From: Actinoplanes subtropicus
GTDB lineage: Bacteria; Actinomycetota; Actinomycetes; Mycobacteriales; Micromonosporaceae
Direction of reading: 5' to 3'
Assembly: GCF_000721705.1 (NCBI RefSeq)
Contig: NZ_JOJL01000035.1
Span: forward strand, 1-64,000
Length of the DNA: 64,000 nucleotides
Shown: in pieces, positions 35,161 through 43,708 of the stretch
How the letters are laid out: each line of letters begins with the position of its first letter
How positions within the stretch are numbered: the stretch's first letter is position 1
Position numbers and translations under genes: made by a program
The notes under the pieces: model-generated
Told to the model about the DNA's origin: nothing
Databases searched by the model: none
What the model saw: only the letters and a program-made list of their open reading frames with translations

Positions 35161-35913
35161 TCACCAAAGGGGCCGTGCCGAGGATCCGGCGCGGCCGGAG
35201 GTCGAGGTGGCCGTGCGGATGCCGTGCTCGGCGAGCGGGCCGACGGCCAGACCGCGGGCCCGGCAGGTGGTCAGGATCGCGGGCAGCGCGCCCAGCATGG
35301 ACAACCAGCACTTCGGGGCGGCCCAGTGGTCGCTGTCGTGCAGCAGGATCGTGCCGCCGCCGCCGAGCTTACGCATGATGCTGCGATAGACGGAGTCCGG
35401 CGTGCAGGTCCTGGTCCAGTCCCGGCCCCACGTGGTCCACAACACCGGCCGCAGCCCGAGCCGGCGGGCCTCCAGCAGGGCGGCGGCGTTGGCCACCCCG
35501 TACGGCGGACGCCACCACCGCGGCCGCACCCCGGTCACCGCGATGATCGCCGCGGTGGCCCGGCTGATGTCGAGCCGGGTGGCGGCCGGGCCCTGCTTCA
35601 GCAGCAGCCGGTGCTCATAACCGTGCACGCCGACCTCGTGCCCGGCGTCCGCAACGGCCCGAGCGACCTCGGGCAGTTCCTCGGCCATCCGTCCGAGCAG
35701 GAAGAACGTGGCCCGCACACCGGCGCGGTCGAGCAGGTCCAGCAGCTCGGGAGTGGCGTCGGGGTGCGGGCCGTCGTCGAAGGTCAGTGCGACGTGCCGG
35801 GGGTGGCCGATGCCGGCCAGATATGGGAGAAGCTGCCGGCGCAGTGGGCCGATCGCGGCGACTGCGGGGAACGGATGACCGACTGCCGCTATGACAGTCC
35901 GAGCCGGGTTCAT
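35161..35913 (-). CDS. Polysaccharide deacetylase (NodB family)
   Basis: 250 aa. An N-terminal hydrophobic stretch (TVIAAVGHPFPAVAAIG) may anchor it. Motifs are complete: LTFDDGPHPDATPELL (catalytic Asp, metal Asp), VHGYEH (metal His pair), RWWRPPYGVAN (Arg), LWTTWGRDW and TILLHDSDHW. It deacetylates a GlcNAc-containing polymer or lipid-linked sugar. The ATG overlaps the stop of a broken glycosyltransferase, so the pair was once a glycolipid-modifying operon. Confidence 0.88.
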   Translation of the reverse strand: MNPARTVIAAVGHPFPAVAAIGPLRRQLLPYLAGIGHPRHVALTFDDGPHPDATPELLDLLDRAGVRATFFLLGRMAEELPEVARAVADAGHEVGVHGYEHRLLLKQGPAATRLDISRATAAIIAVTGVRPRWWRPPYGVANAAALLEARRLGLRPVLWTTWGRDWTRTCTPDSVYRSIMRKLGGGGTILLHDSDHWAAPKCWLSMLGALPAILTTCRARGLAVGPLAEHGIRTATSTSGRAGSSARPLW

Positions 35914-36580
35914 CGCGCCACCGACCGCAGGATGAGCTCGGTGGCCTCGGCCGCATCGGCCCCTGGGCGGATGCCGGTCGTTGACGGCGCGGTCGTCCGC
36001 ATGGCCGCGTGCAGGGCGGGGCCGAGCTCAGCGACGGTGCGCGGCCAGGCCGCCAATCCCAAGCGCTCGAGTGCGGCGGCGTTGGCGACCCCGTGCCCCG
36101 GCAGGCACCGGTAGCTGATCACCGGAACGTGGCTGACGAGGGCCTCCATCGCGGTCAGTCCGCCGGCGTTGGTGACCACGACGTCGGCGGCGTGCAGCAG
36201 CGAGGGCATGTCGTCCACCCAGCCGAAGGCGATCACCTTGCCGGTGACGGCCAGTCGCTCGCGCAGCGCGTGGTTGTGCCCGCAGACCACCAGGGGGATC
36301 GCCTCGGAGGCGCTGATCAGGTCGTGGACGGTCGTGTCGATGTCGCCGACGCCCCCGGATCCGGCCACCACCAGCGCCAGCCGAGCGTCCAGCGGCAGGC
36401 CGAGCCGCTGCCGCGCGGCGACTACGTCTTCCGGCCCGGCGCTGGGCCGGAAGGCCGGATCGACCAGCGGGGCATGGGTGATCGCGGGTAAGCCGTATCG
36501 CTCGTGGATCACGATGGTGGCGTCCTCGTTCGGGGCCAGATGCTGGCCGAGACGACCAGGACGGGGGAAGGGCTGTTCAT
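35910..36580 (-). pseudogene. Decayed MGDG-synthase-type glycosyltransferase
   Basis: The true N-terminus (ATG 36580: MNSPSPVLVVSASIW) is in one frame and stops after about 23 codons. The C-terminal UDP-sugar-binding domain continues in another frame (PNEDATIVIHERYG, VVAGSGGVGD, VVCGHNHALRERL, VVTNAGGLTAMEAL). Most of the N-terminal domain, over 100 residues, is missing at the junction near 36530. GT28/MGDG-like enzymes start with VLxVSASxGAGH, which the first frame matches up to the break. The promoter box is intact, so decay is recent. A long frame starting at 36635 is misleading because it crosses the promoter. Confidence 0.75.
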
Positions 36581-36604
36581 GGCCCAGAGGCTGAGGATCG
36601 CGCG

Positions 36605-36620
36605 CTGAAGAATCCCTGAA
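36605..36620 (-). promoter_or_regulatory. 11-bp direct-repeat box upstream of the broken glycosyltransferase
   Basis: CTGAA-N6-CTGAA on the plus strand, exactly 24 nt before ATG 36580. Confidence 0.6.
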
Positions 36621-36631
36621 CGCTACGGCCG

Positions 36632-37318
36632 TCACCCGCCGTCGGCCGCCAGCCGGTATCCCGCTCCCCGCACCGTTTCGATCGACGCGCGCTCGAACGG
36701 GTGATCGATCTTCTTGCGCAGGTAGCCGATGTAGACCTCGACGATGTTCGGGTCGCCGGCGAAGTGCGCGTCCCAGACGTTCTCCAGAATCGCCCGCTTG
36801 GTCATGGCCTCCCCGCGGTGGCGCATCAGGAACTCCAGCATCGCGAACTCGCGCGGGGTCACCGCAATCGGCTCCTCGTCGCGGAACACCCGCCGCTCGG
36901 CCGGATTCAGCGACAGGTCGCCGGCGGCCAGCACGGCCGGCCGCTCGGGCGCGCCGCGCCGGATCAGCGCGCGCAGCCGGGCGATCAGCACCACGAACGA
37001 GAACGGCTTGGTCAGGTAGTCGTCGGCGCCCAGATCGAACGCGTCGGCCTGGTCGTACTCGCCGTCCTTCGCGGTCAGCATCAGGATCGGCGTCCACACC
37101 TCCCGCGACCGCAACTGTCGGCACACCTCGTAACCGCTCAGCCCGGGCAGCATGATGTCCAGCACGATCACGTCGTACGCCCCGTGCGGCATCTCGGTGG
37201 CCTGCCACAGCCCGTCGACCCCGTCATGCACCACGTCGACGACGAACCCCGCCTCGCTCAGCCCATCCCGCAACGTCTCGGCCAAACTGACCTCGTCCTC
37301 CACCACCAGCACTCGCAT
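36632..37318 (-). CDS. OmpR-class response regulator 2
   Basis: 228 aa. Receiver: VEDE, Asp in DVIVLDIMLPG, Lys in YLTKPFS. Output winged helix: TPREFAMLEFLMRHRGEAM, GDPNIVEVYIGYLRKKI and GAGYRLAADGG. Paralog of response regulator 1. Its own promoter carries the box at 37343-37358, a sign of autoregulation. Divergent from sensor kinase 2. Confidence 0.92.
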   Translation of the reverse strand: MRVLVVEDEVSLAETLRDGLSEAGFVVDVVHDGVDGLWQATEMPHGAYDVIVLDIMLPGLSGYEVCRQLRSREVWTPILMLTAKDGEYDQADAFDLGADDYLTKPFSFVVLIARLRALIRRGAPERPAVLAAGDLSLNPAERRVFRDEEPIAVTPREFAMLEFLMRHRGEAMTKRAILENVWDAHFAGDPNIVEVYIGYLRKKIDHPFERASIETVRGAGYRLAADGG

Positions 37319-37342
37319 GCGTCCAGCCTGGCCCCACTCCCC

Positions 37343-37358
37343 CTGAAAAACCGCTTAA
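37343..37358 (-). promoter_or_regulatory. 11-bp direct-repeat box upstream of response regulator 2
   Basis: CTGAA-N6-CTTAA on the plus strand, 24 nt before the ATG at 37318. Confidence 0.55.
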
Positions 37359-37400
37359 GACCGCCACCTCGGCGACTTCTCCGCCGTTACCGTGACGGCC

Positions 37401-38846
37401 ATGCTGGTCACCCTGCGCCGTCGTCTGAGCGTCCCGTCGCTGCGCCGCCGCCTGGGCGTGCGCCTGCGGTCGGCCCTTGCCGCCGCCGTCGTGGTGGCCA
37501 TCGCGTCGCTGCTGGCCGGCGGGGTGCTGTTCGTGACCGCGCGCGCCATCCTGCTGGACAACATCAACACCGCCGCCAACGACAAAGCCGCCCAGATCGC
37601 CGCCGCGCTCACGTCCGGGTCCGACCTGCCCACCCTGCTGCGCCCCTCGGCCCGGGACCGCACGGTCGTCCAGATACTCGACGCTGCCGGCCGGGTCGAG
37701 GCCGCGTCCGACGCCTTGGCCGGCGAGACCGCAATCTCCGCACTCCGCCCGGGCCCCGGCGAACGGATCAAGGAGCAACGGCATCTCCCCGGCGTCCATG
37801 AGGAACCGTTCTGGATCGTCGCGCAGGGAGTGAGCACGCCGGTCGGCAACCGCACGGTACTAGTCGCCGAGTCCCTGGACACCGTCGGCGACGGCAGCGA
37901 CGCGGTGATCGTTGCGTTGCTGCTGGGCTTGCCGTTGCTCGCGTTGACGGTCGGCGTCGCCACGTTCCTGTTCGTCGGGCGCACCCTGCGGCCGGTCGAG
38001 GCGATGCGCCTGCAGGCCGCCACGATCACCGCCCACAACCTGCACGAACGGCTGCCGGTCCCGGCCACCGACGACGAGATCGCCGCGCTCGCCTCGACGA
38101 TGAACACCATGCTCGACCGGATCGAGGCCTCGTCCGCCGCCCAGCGCCGGTTCGTCGGCGACGCCAGCCACGAACTGCGCAGCCCGCTCGCCACCGTGCA
38201 AGCCAACGCCGACCTGCTCGAGACCGCCGGCCTGCCGGCCACCGCCGCGCGATCGGTCGGCCGGATCCGCACCGAGAGCACCCGGATGGCCCGCCTGGTC
38301 GAGGACCTGCTGCTGCTCGCCCGCGCCGACAACGACCAACTGCGGACCCGTAGGCAAGATGTCGACCTCGACGACCTGGTCTACACCGAGCGCGAACGCC
38401 TGGCCGAGCTCCACCCGAACCTGAACGTGCGGGCCATCTTCGACCCGGTCCGCGTCGAGGGCGACCCGGATGCCCTGCTTCGCGTCGTCCGCAACGTGAT
38501 CGACAACGCGATCCGGCACGCCCACACCAAGATCACCATCAGCGTCGCCGGCCGGGACCGGATGGCCGAGATCGTGATCGGCAACGACGGCCCGCCCATT
38601 CCGCCGTCCGACCGAGAGCGCATCTTCGACCGATTCGTCCGGCTCGACGGCAGCCGGTCACGCATGGACGGCGGCAGCGGACTGGGCCTCGCAATCGCCC
38701 GCGACATCGTGAGCGCGCACGGCGGCACGCTGACCGCCGACGACCTCGACCAGGGCGCTGCCATGCGGATCCGGCTGCCGCTGCCGACGACGTTCAACGA
38801 TTCTTCAGCCGCCGAACCCTACGTTTCGCGTTATGAGTCTTCTTGA
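37401..38846 (+). CDS. OmpR-class sensor histidine kinase 2
   Basis: 481 aa from ATG 37401, about 9 nt after TTACCG; a GTG at 37392 is an alternative. Span 1 (about 20-42), extracytoplasmic domain to about 155, span 2, HAMP (RTLRPVEAMRLQAATI). H-box DASHELRSPLATVQ, N-box NVIDNAIRHA, G2 GSGLGLAIARDIV. Paralog of kinase 1. Its last codons hold the box for the next gene, dedA1, whose ATG lies inside this frame (14-bp overlap). Confidence 0.92.
   Translation: MLVTLRRRLSVPSLRRRLGVRLRSALAAAVVVAIASLLAGGVLFVTARAILLDNINTAANDKAAQIAAALTSGSDLPTLLRPSARDRTVVQILDAAGRVEAASDALAGETAISALRPGPGERIKEQRHLPGVHEEPFWIVAQGVSTPVGNRTVLVAESLDTVGDGSDAVIVALLLGLPLLALTVGVATFLFVGRTLRPVEAMRLQAATITAHNLHERLPVPATDDEIAALASTMNTMLDRIEASSAAQRRFVGDASHELRSPLATVQANADLLETAGLPATAARSVGRIRTESTRMARLVEDLLLLARADNDQLRTRRQDVDLDDLVYTERERLAELHPNLNVRAIFDPVRVEGDPDALLRVVRNVIDNAIRHAHTKITISVAGRDRMAEIVIGNDGPPIPPSDRERIFDRFVRLDGSRSRMDGGSGLGLAIARDIVSAHGGTLTADDLDQGAAMRIRLPLPTTFNDSSAAEPYVSRYESS
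38793..38808 (+). promoter_or_regulatory. 11-bp direct-repeat box for dedA1, inside the kinase 2 gene
   Basis: TTCAA-N6-TTCAG, 10 nt, CTACGTT, 7 nt, ATG 38833. It shows that the coding end of kinase 2 doubles as a promoter. Confidence 0.65.
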
Positions 38847-39459
38847 TCCGCAACATCTGATCTCGGCGTTCGGCCTGTTGGGTATCCTCGCCATCGTCTT
38901 CGCCGAGTCCGGGCTGCTGATCGGGTTCTTCCTACCTGGCGACTCGCTGCTGTTCACCGCCGGGCTGCTGGTGGCCGGCGGCACCTACCTGCATGTACCG
39001 CTGTGGCTGCTGTGCCTGCTGGCTGCGGGCGCCGCGGTCGCCGGTGACCAGGCCGGCTACGCCTTCGGCCGCCGCTTCGGCCCCGGCCTGTTCCGCCGGC
39101 CCGACTCCCGGCTGTTCAAGCAGGAGAACCTCGTCCGGGCGCACGGCTTCTTCTACAAGTACGGCGCTCGCTCGCTGATCCTGGCCCGGTTCGTGCCGGT
39201 CGTGCGCACCTTCACCCCGATCGTCGCCGGCGCGGTCCGCATGCACTACCGCACCTTCGTGCTCTACAACGTCATCGGCGGAGCGCTGTGGGCCACCGGC
39301 GTGACAACCCTGGGCTACTTCCTCGGCCAGGTGGCCTTCGTCCGCGACCACATCGAGCTGATTCTGATCGGCATCGTCGCCGTCTCGGTCGTGCCGATCG
39401 CGATCGAATTGCTGCGGGCCCGCGGACGCTCCCGCGAGACGAGCGCCTCGCGTTTCTAA
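38833..39459 (+). CDS. DedA-family membrane protein 1
   Basis: 208 aa. DedA/SNARE-associated fold: FAESGLLIGFFLPGDSLLF, GDQAGYAFGRRFGPGLF, FKQENLVRAHGFFYKYG, the ARFVPVVRTFTPIVAGA re-entrant motif and NVIGGALWATGVTTLGYFLG. DedA proteins include undecaprenyl-phosphate and phospholipid flippases and depend on proton motive force. This fits with UppP, PAP2 and DPA genes in the window. Ends 3 bp into the convergent FtsX gene. Confidence 0.92.
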   Translation: MSLLDPQHLISAFGLLGILAIVFAESGLLIGFFLPGDSLLFTAGLLVAGGTYLHVPLWLLCLLAAGAAVAGDQAGYAFGRRFGPGLFRRPDSRLFKQENLVRAHGFFYKYGARSLILARFVPVVRTFTPIVAGAVRMHYRTFVLYNVIGGALWATGVTTLGYFLGQVAFVRDHIELILIGIVAVSVVPIAIELLRARGRSRETSASRF

Positions 39460-41276
39460 GCCGCGTCGGCGCTCAGCACGTCGGCCACCGGCCGGCGCGC
39501 ACCGACGCCCGCAGGTATCGCCGTGCAGACCACCACCGCGAGAATCGCCCCAACCAGGACCGCGGCCAAGCCAGCTAACGACGGCATCGTCAGCGAGGTC
39601 TGCGTGACCAGGCGGTAGACGATCAGGCCGGCCGGCAGGCCGAGCAGCGCACCGACCGCGGCCGGCACCACCTGGGCGGCCGCCAGGCCACCGGTCACCT
39701 GGCTCGGGGTGGCGCCGAAGGCGCGGGCCAACGCCGACGCGTGCCGGGCATCGGCGACCGTGGCCCAGGTCAGGAACACCGTGTTGGCCGCGGCCAGCAC
39801 CAGCAGCATCACCGTGATCATGGTGGTGACCTGGGTCAGCCGCTCGGTGCGCAGGTTGTGCAGCCCGCCGGTGCCCCGGCCGGAGACCGCGTCGCTCGTC
39901 AGAATGGTGACCAGACCGGTGACGGTGACCGCGGTGCTGAGCACCGCCAGCGCGGCCCGGCCCGGCCGGCGGCCGATCAGGCGCAGCCCGAGCAGCAGCG
40001 GAACCGGCAGCGAGGCGGACAGCGCGATCAGCCGGCCGTGCCGGCGCGGCGTGCGGGCCGGCGCCTCGAGCGCGGTGATCGTGGCGGACCGGGCGGCCCG
40101 CAAGGCCGGCAGCAGCGTGGCGGCCAGGGCCACCAGCAGGGCGGCGGTGACCACCACGGCGACGGTCGTACCGGTCAGCGACGCCGGGCCGGGTGAGCCG
40201 AGCAGCCCGGCGCTCGGGGCGGTGAACCGGCCGGCCAGGACGCGGCCCACGCCGAGCCCGGCTGCCGCGGCGAGCACGGCCAGGGCGAGATGTTCGACGA
40301 GCAGCACGAGGGCGATCAGGCCGGGAGTGCCGCCGACCGCCTTGAGCAGGCCGACCCGCCGGGTCTGCTCGAGGGTGCGGCGCCCGGCCAGCACGGTCAG
40401 GCCGGCGATCGCGAGCAGGGCGAGCAGGACCGCGCCCACCTGCAACGCGGCCTGTGCGGAGCGGGTCACGCCGGCGTCGGCGTCGCGGATCTGCTGCCAG
40501 GACAGCAGGAACGGTCCGCTCGCGCCGGGATCGCGGCCGGGCAGCGTGCCGTGCGTCGCGGCGAAGGCCGGCGCCGCGGACGGGTCAGCCAGCCGCAGGT
40601 CGAGCAGGTAGACCACGGCCGGGGTGGTGCGCTCCTGCACCGTCGCCAGATCGGCCGGGGTCAACCAGACCAGGCCGATGTCGAACGCGTTCGGACCGGG
40701 CGCGACCCCGGCGAAGCACAGCAGGTGACACAGGCTGCTCGGGTACGCCGGCAGAGCCGCGCTCACCGCCGTACCGCCGATGTGGAAGGACCGGCCGCCA
40801 AGGGTGACCTGATCGCCCACCCGGGCGCCGAGAGCGTCGGCGAAGCCGCGCTCGAGCACCACAGAACCGGCGCCGACCCAGGCGCCCGAGGTCAGCCTCG
40901 GCTGATCCACCGGATCACCGGCCGGCGATCGGCCCAGCGCCTGCACGGTGGCGGTACGCCCGCCCATCGCCAACGTGGTGTGCGCCAGCGGCATCAGCGC
41001 ACCATGGGCGCTGACACCCGGCAGGTGCGTGACCGCATCGACATCGGCGGTCTTGGGCGGTGTGCCGTCCTCGCTCAGAAAGCCTGCCACCGCGTCCGGC
41101 CCGGCGGTTGCCGCCCGCGTCTGCTCGTAGGGATGATCGGTCACGCCGTGCAGGGCGAGCCCGATCGTCAGCGTCGTGGTCGCCGCCGCCATCACCAGCA
41201 CCGCGAGGATCGCCTCCACCGGACGGCGGCGCAGATCGCGCCAGGCGAGCCGGAGCACGAGCAGATATCGGCCCAT
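39456..41276 (-). CDS. FtsX/MacB-type ABC permease
   Basis: 606 aa from ATG 41276. Span 1, a large extracytoplasmic domain (about 45-255), three spans with the FtsX core (LAIAGLTVLAGRRTLEQTRRVGLLKAVGG), a linker, and a final set of spans (ALARAFGATPSQV). It works with the ATPase encoded upstream (TGATG overlap). Such systems expel peptides or lipids or act as mechanotransmitters. Confidence 0.88.
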   Translation of the reverse strand: MGRYLLVLRLAWRDLRRRPVEAILAVLVMAAATTTLTIGLALHGVTDHPYEQTRAATAGPDAVAGFLSEDGTPPKTADVDAVTHLPGVSAHGALMPLAHTTLAMGGRTATVQALGRSPAGDPVDQPRLTSGAWVGAGSVVLERGFADALGARVGDQVTLGGRSFHIGGTAVSAALPAYPSSLCHLLCFAGVAPGPNAFDIGLVWLTPADLATVQERTTPAVVYLLDLRLADPSAAPAFAATHGTLPGRDPGASGPFLLSWQQIRDADAGVTRSAQAALQVGAVLLALLAIAGLTVLAGRRTLEQTRRVGLLKAVGGTPGLIALVLLVEHLALAVLAAAAGLGVGRVLAGRFTAPSAGLLGSPGPASLTGTTVAVVVTAALLVALAATLLPALRAARSATITALEAPARTPRRHGRLIALSASLPVPLLLGLRLIGRRPGRAALAVLSTAVTVTGLVTILTSDAVSGRGTGGLHNLRTERLTQVTTMITVMLLVLAAANTVFLTWATVADARHASALARAFGATPSQVTGGLAAAQVVPAAVGALLGLPAGLIVYRLVTQTSLTMPSLAGLAAVLVGAILAVVVCTAIPAGVGARRPVADVLSADAA

Positions 41277-41977
41277 CACGCCGCCACCTCGGCGAGCAGG
41301 GTCTGGTCGACCAGGGCGCCGTCGCGCATCGACAGCAACCGGTTGGCGGTGGCCGCGATCCGCGCGTCGTGCGTGACGATGATCAAGGTCTGCCCGGCCG
41401 CACGCAGCCGGTCGAACAGCCGCAGCACCTCCGAGGTCGCGGCGCTGTCGAGATTGCCGGTCGGCTCGTCGGCCAGCACCACCAGCGGCTCGGTGACCAA
41501 GGCCCGGGCGATCGCGACCCGTTGCCGCTGCCCGCCGGACAGCGCCGACGGCAGATGACCGGTCCGATCGGCCAGGCCCACGCGGTCGAGCAGTTCCAGC
41601 GCCGCGCCGCGGGCCGCTCGCGGTGAGCGACCCGCCAGCAGAGCGGGCACCTCGACGTTCTCGACCGCGGTCAGCTCGGGCATCAGGTGGAACGCCTGGA
41701 ACACGAAACCGATCCGATCACGCCGGAGCCGGGCCAGCGCCCGCTCGCTCATCTCGTCGACGCGCCGACCATCCAGGACGACTTCCCCGCCGGTCGGCCG
41801 CTGCAACCCGCCGAGCAGGTGCAGCAGGGTGGATTTGCCGCAGCCGCTCGGGCCCATCACCGCGACCGTCTCGCCCGCGGCGACCTCGAAGTCGATGTCG
41901 TCGACCGCGCGGACCCGGCCGGCGCCCTTGCCGAATTCCTTGCGCACCCGCCGGGTACGCAGCACCACGTCACTCAT
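41276..41977 (-). CDS. MacB/LolD-type ABC ATPase
   Basis: 233 aa. Walker A GPSGCGKST, Q-loop FQAFHLMPE, signature [15 protein letters not shown], Walker B LVVLADEPTGNLDS, His in VTHDARIA. Second gene in a PadR-ATPase-permease operon with ATGA overlap on both sides. Confidence 0.92.
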   Translation of the reverse strand: MSDVVLRTRRVRKEFGKGAGRVRAVDDIDFEVAAGETVAVMGPSGCGKSTLLHLLGGLQRPTGGEVVLDGRRVDEMSERALARLRRDRIGFVFQAFHLMPELTAVENVEVPALLAGRSPRAARGAALELLDRVGLADRTGHLPSALSGGQRQRVAIARALVTEPLVVLADEPTGNLDSAATSEVLRLFDRLRAAGQTLIIVTHDARIAATANRLLSMRDGALVDQTLLAEVAA

Positions 41978-42495
41978 GACTTGTCCCTCTGTGTCGTCCA
42001 GGCTTGTTCACACGCGTCCAGCCACTTCAGATCTGCTTCCAACCGCAGCACCTGGCCCTCGAGCACGAGTTCGGCCGGCGAACCGGGCGCCTCGGCCAGG
42101 GCGGCCCGTTGCGCGTCGCGCAGCAGGCGCAGCAACTCCCGCCGCTGGGCGTCGATCAGCGCGATCGGGTCGGCCAGCCGCGCCGTGGCGGCAGCGGTCA
42201 GCTTGAGGTGGAAATCCGTGGGAGCCGGTCGTGGCCAGGCCACCTCGGTCAGCCACTCGGCAACCCGATGCTGACCCGCAGAGGTCAGGGCGTACACCTT
42301 GCGGTCGCGGCCCTCGCCGTCACCCGCTGGTTCCCAGGTGACCAGGCCGGCCTTTTCCAACCGGGTCAGGGTCACATAGATCTGCCCGTCGTTGAGCGAC
42401 TCACCGAGCGGGCCGAGCGCGTCGCGCAGCCGAGCGCGCAGCTGATAGCCGTGCGACGGCTCCTTGGCCAGCAGGGCCAGCACCACGTCCTGCAT
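41974..42495 (-). CDS. PadR-family regulator with Vir_act_alpha_C domain
   Basis: 173 aa. Winged helix MQDVVLALLAKEPSHGYQL...ESLNDGQIYVTLTRLEKAGLV, wing DRKVYALTSAGQ, then a C-terminal helical dimerisation domain (about 95-173). It likely represses its own operon with the ABC transporter; the direct repeat at 42513-42541 is the probable operator. Confidence 0.9.
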   Translation of the reverse strand: MQDVVLALLAKEPSHGYQLRARLRDALGPLGESLNDGQIYVTLTRLEKAGLVTWEPAGDGEGRDRKVYALTSAGQHRVAEWLTEVAWPRPAPTDFHLKLTAAATARLADPIALIDAQRRELLRLLRDAQRAALAEAPGSPAELVLEGQVLRLEADLKWLDACEQAWTTQRDKS

Positions 42496-42512
42496 CGCAC
42501 CGAACCTCCACC

Positions 42513-42541
42513 GATAACCGTTACCTGTCAGATAACCGTTA
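42513..42541 (-). promoter_or_regulatory. Tandem GATAACCGTTA operators of PadR 2
   Basis: Two identical 11-bp copies start 18 nt apart; each contains the palindrome TAAC-C-GTTA. They lie 18-46 bp upstream of the PadR start. Confidence 0.65.
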
Positions 42542-42555
42542 GCGGTGCGGCACCG

Positions 42556-43230
42556 TCAATCAGGGTCATCCCCGAGGGGCTCACTAGGGGTCACCGGCGA
42601 CAGCCGGTCCAGCAGCAAACCGGTCGCGGGGACGATGATCAGGACGAACAGCCAGGCGCCGAGCACGTCGGTCGGCCAGTGCACCGCGAGCACGACCCGG
42701 CTGAGGCCGACCGCAACAGCCCAGGACCCGGCGACGACGTACAGCAGCACGCGGCTCCACCCGCGGCGCAGCAGTGGGCGGCAGACCACGACCAGGACCA
42801 GGGCCGCCGCCGCGGACGCGGTGCTGTGGCCGGAGGGGAAGGAGAAACTCGCAACCGCCACCAACGGCTCGGTCGGCCGGGTTCGCGCGATAAGCGTCAC
42901 CACGATCAGCCGGATCGCAACCGTAGTGATCATGGCGACGGCCACGAAGACCGCCTGCCGCCACCGCCTGAACGCCAGCAGGATCACGCAGCCCAGCGCC
43001 GCGAGCGGGCCGAGAACGCGAGTGCTGCCGGTAAACGTGACGGCGGACATCGCGGCCCGCAGGAGCGGATGCGCCAGCGCCGCCGAGCGCGCGGTACGGC
43101 TCACCCGCTCGTCGAAATCCAGCAGCGGATCGACGTGGCCGAGGACGAGTGCTGCTAGCAGGACGAACCCCGCCGCCGCGGCGCCGACCAGCCACCACCG
43201 CGACACGCGGCGCCCGACGGTGACAGCCAT
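42556..43230 (-). CDS. PAP2-family membrane phosphatase
   Basis: 224 aa, six spans. Phosphatase motifs: IARTRPTEP (motif 1), FPSGHSTAS (motif 2) and SRVVLAVHWPTDVLGAW (motif 3 with catalytic His and Asp). Substrates of this group are phosphatidic acid or prenyl (pyro)phosphates, which would complement UppP. It diverges from blaI across an operator. Confidence 0.88.
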   Translation of the reverse strand: MAVTVGRRVSRWWLVGAAAAGFVLLAALVLGHVDPLLDFDERVSRTARSAALAHPLLRAAMSAVTFTGSTRVLGPLAALGCVILLAFRRWRQAVFVAVAMITTVAIRLIVVTLIARTRPTEPLVAVASFSFPSGHSTASAAAALVLVVVCRPLLRRGWSRVLLYVVAGSWAVAVGLSRVVLAVHWPTDVLGAWLFVLIIVPATGLLLDRLSPVTPSEPLGDDPD

Positions 43231-43240
43231 CCTCCGAGCC

Positions 43241-43265
43241 TATCTCCTACATCTTGTAGGAGATA
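43241..43265. promoter_or_regulatory. BlaI operator between PAP2 and blaI
   Basis: Perfect palindrome with 11-bp arms: TATCTCCTACA, a 3-nt centre TCT, and TGTAGGAGATA. It lies 11 bp before the PAP2 start and 63 bp before the BlaI start, allowing one repressor to control both. The core resembles the TACA-Nx-TGTA operators of BlaI/MecI. Confidence 0.8.
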
Positions 43266-43327
43266 AATCGTCAATGAGCCCGACACCGGATCACCGAACG
43301 ATAGTCTGGGGGCGGAGGTCAGCGACG

Positions 43328-43708
43328 GTGACAACGAAAGACAGCCGACGACCGCCCGGCACGCTCGAGGCGGCAGTCATGGGCGTCCTATGGACGGCAG
43401 ACGACCCGATGACAGCGGCGGAAGTACACCAGGCGCTCGGCGGTGACCTGGCCTACAACACCGTGCAGACCGTGCTCTTCCGCCTGCACGACAAGAAATC
43501 CGTCGAGCGGCACCGCGCCGGCCGCGGGCACGCCTACTGGCCCGCCCGGGACGCCGCCGCCGCGGCCGCGTCCCAGATGAAGGAGACGCTCGCGGATCGC
43601 CCGGACCGGCACACCGTGCTCCAACTGTTCGCGGAATCTCTCGACCGGTCCGACGCGGAGCTGCTTAGCCGGCTGCTGGCCGGCGCCGAACGGCGGCGCC
43701 GGCCATGA
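43328..43708 (+). CDS. blaI: BlaI/MecI-family repressor
   Basis: 126 aa from GTG 43328 (GGAGG 9 nt upstream). Winged helix typical of BlaI: GTLEAAVMGVLWTADDPMTAAEV, NTVQTVLFRLHDKKSVERHRAGRGHAYWP, then a dimerisation tail with VLQLFAESLDRSD. Length equals the family norm. It overlaps the M56 peptidase gene by ATGA, the usual repressor-sensor protease arrangement. Confidence 0.92.
   Translation: MTTKDSRRPPGTLEAAVMGVLWTADDPMTAAEVHQALGGDLAYNTVQTVLFRLHDKKSVERHRAGRGHAYWPARDAAAAAASQMKETLADRPDRHTVLQLFAESLDRSDAELLSRLLAGAERRRRP

Noticed and set aside
35910..37208. Single long frame spanning glycosyltransferase and regulator 2
   Set aside because: It runs through regulator 2 in another frame and through a promoter; only the C-terminal part is real glycosyltransferase sequence.
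42545..43327. N-terminal extension of BlaI
   Set aside because: It is antisense to the PAP2 gene and crosses the operator; BlaI proteins are about 125 aa, matching GTG 43328.
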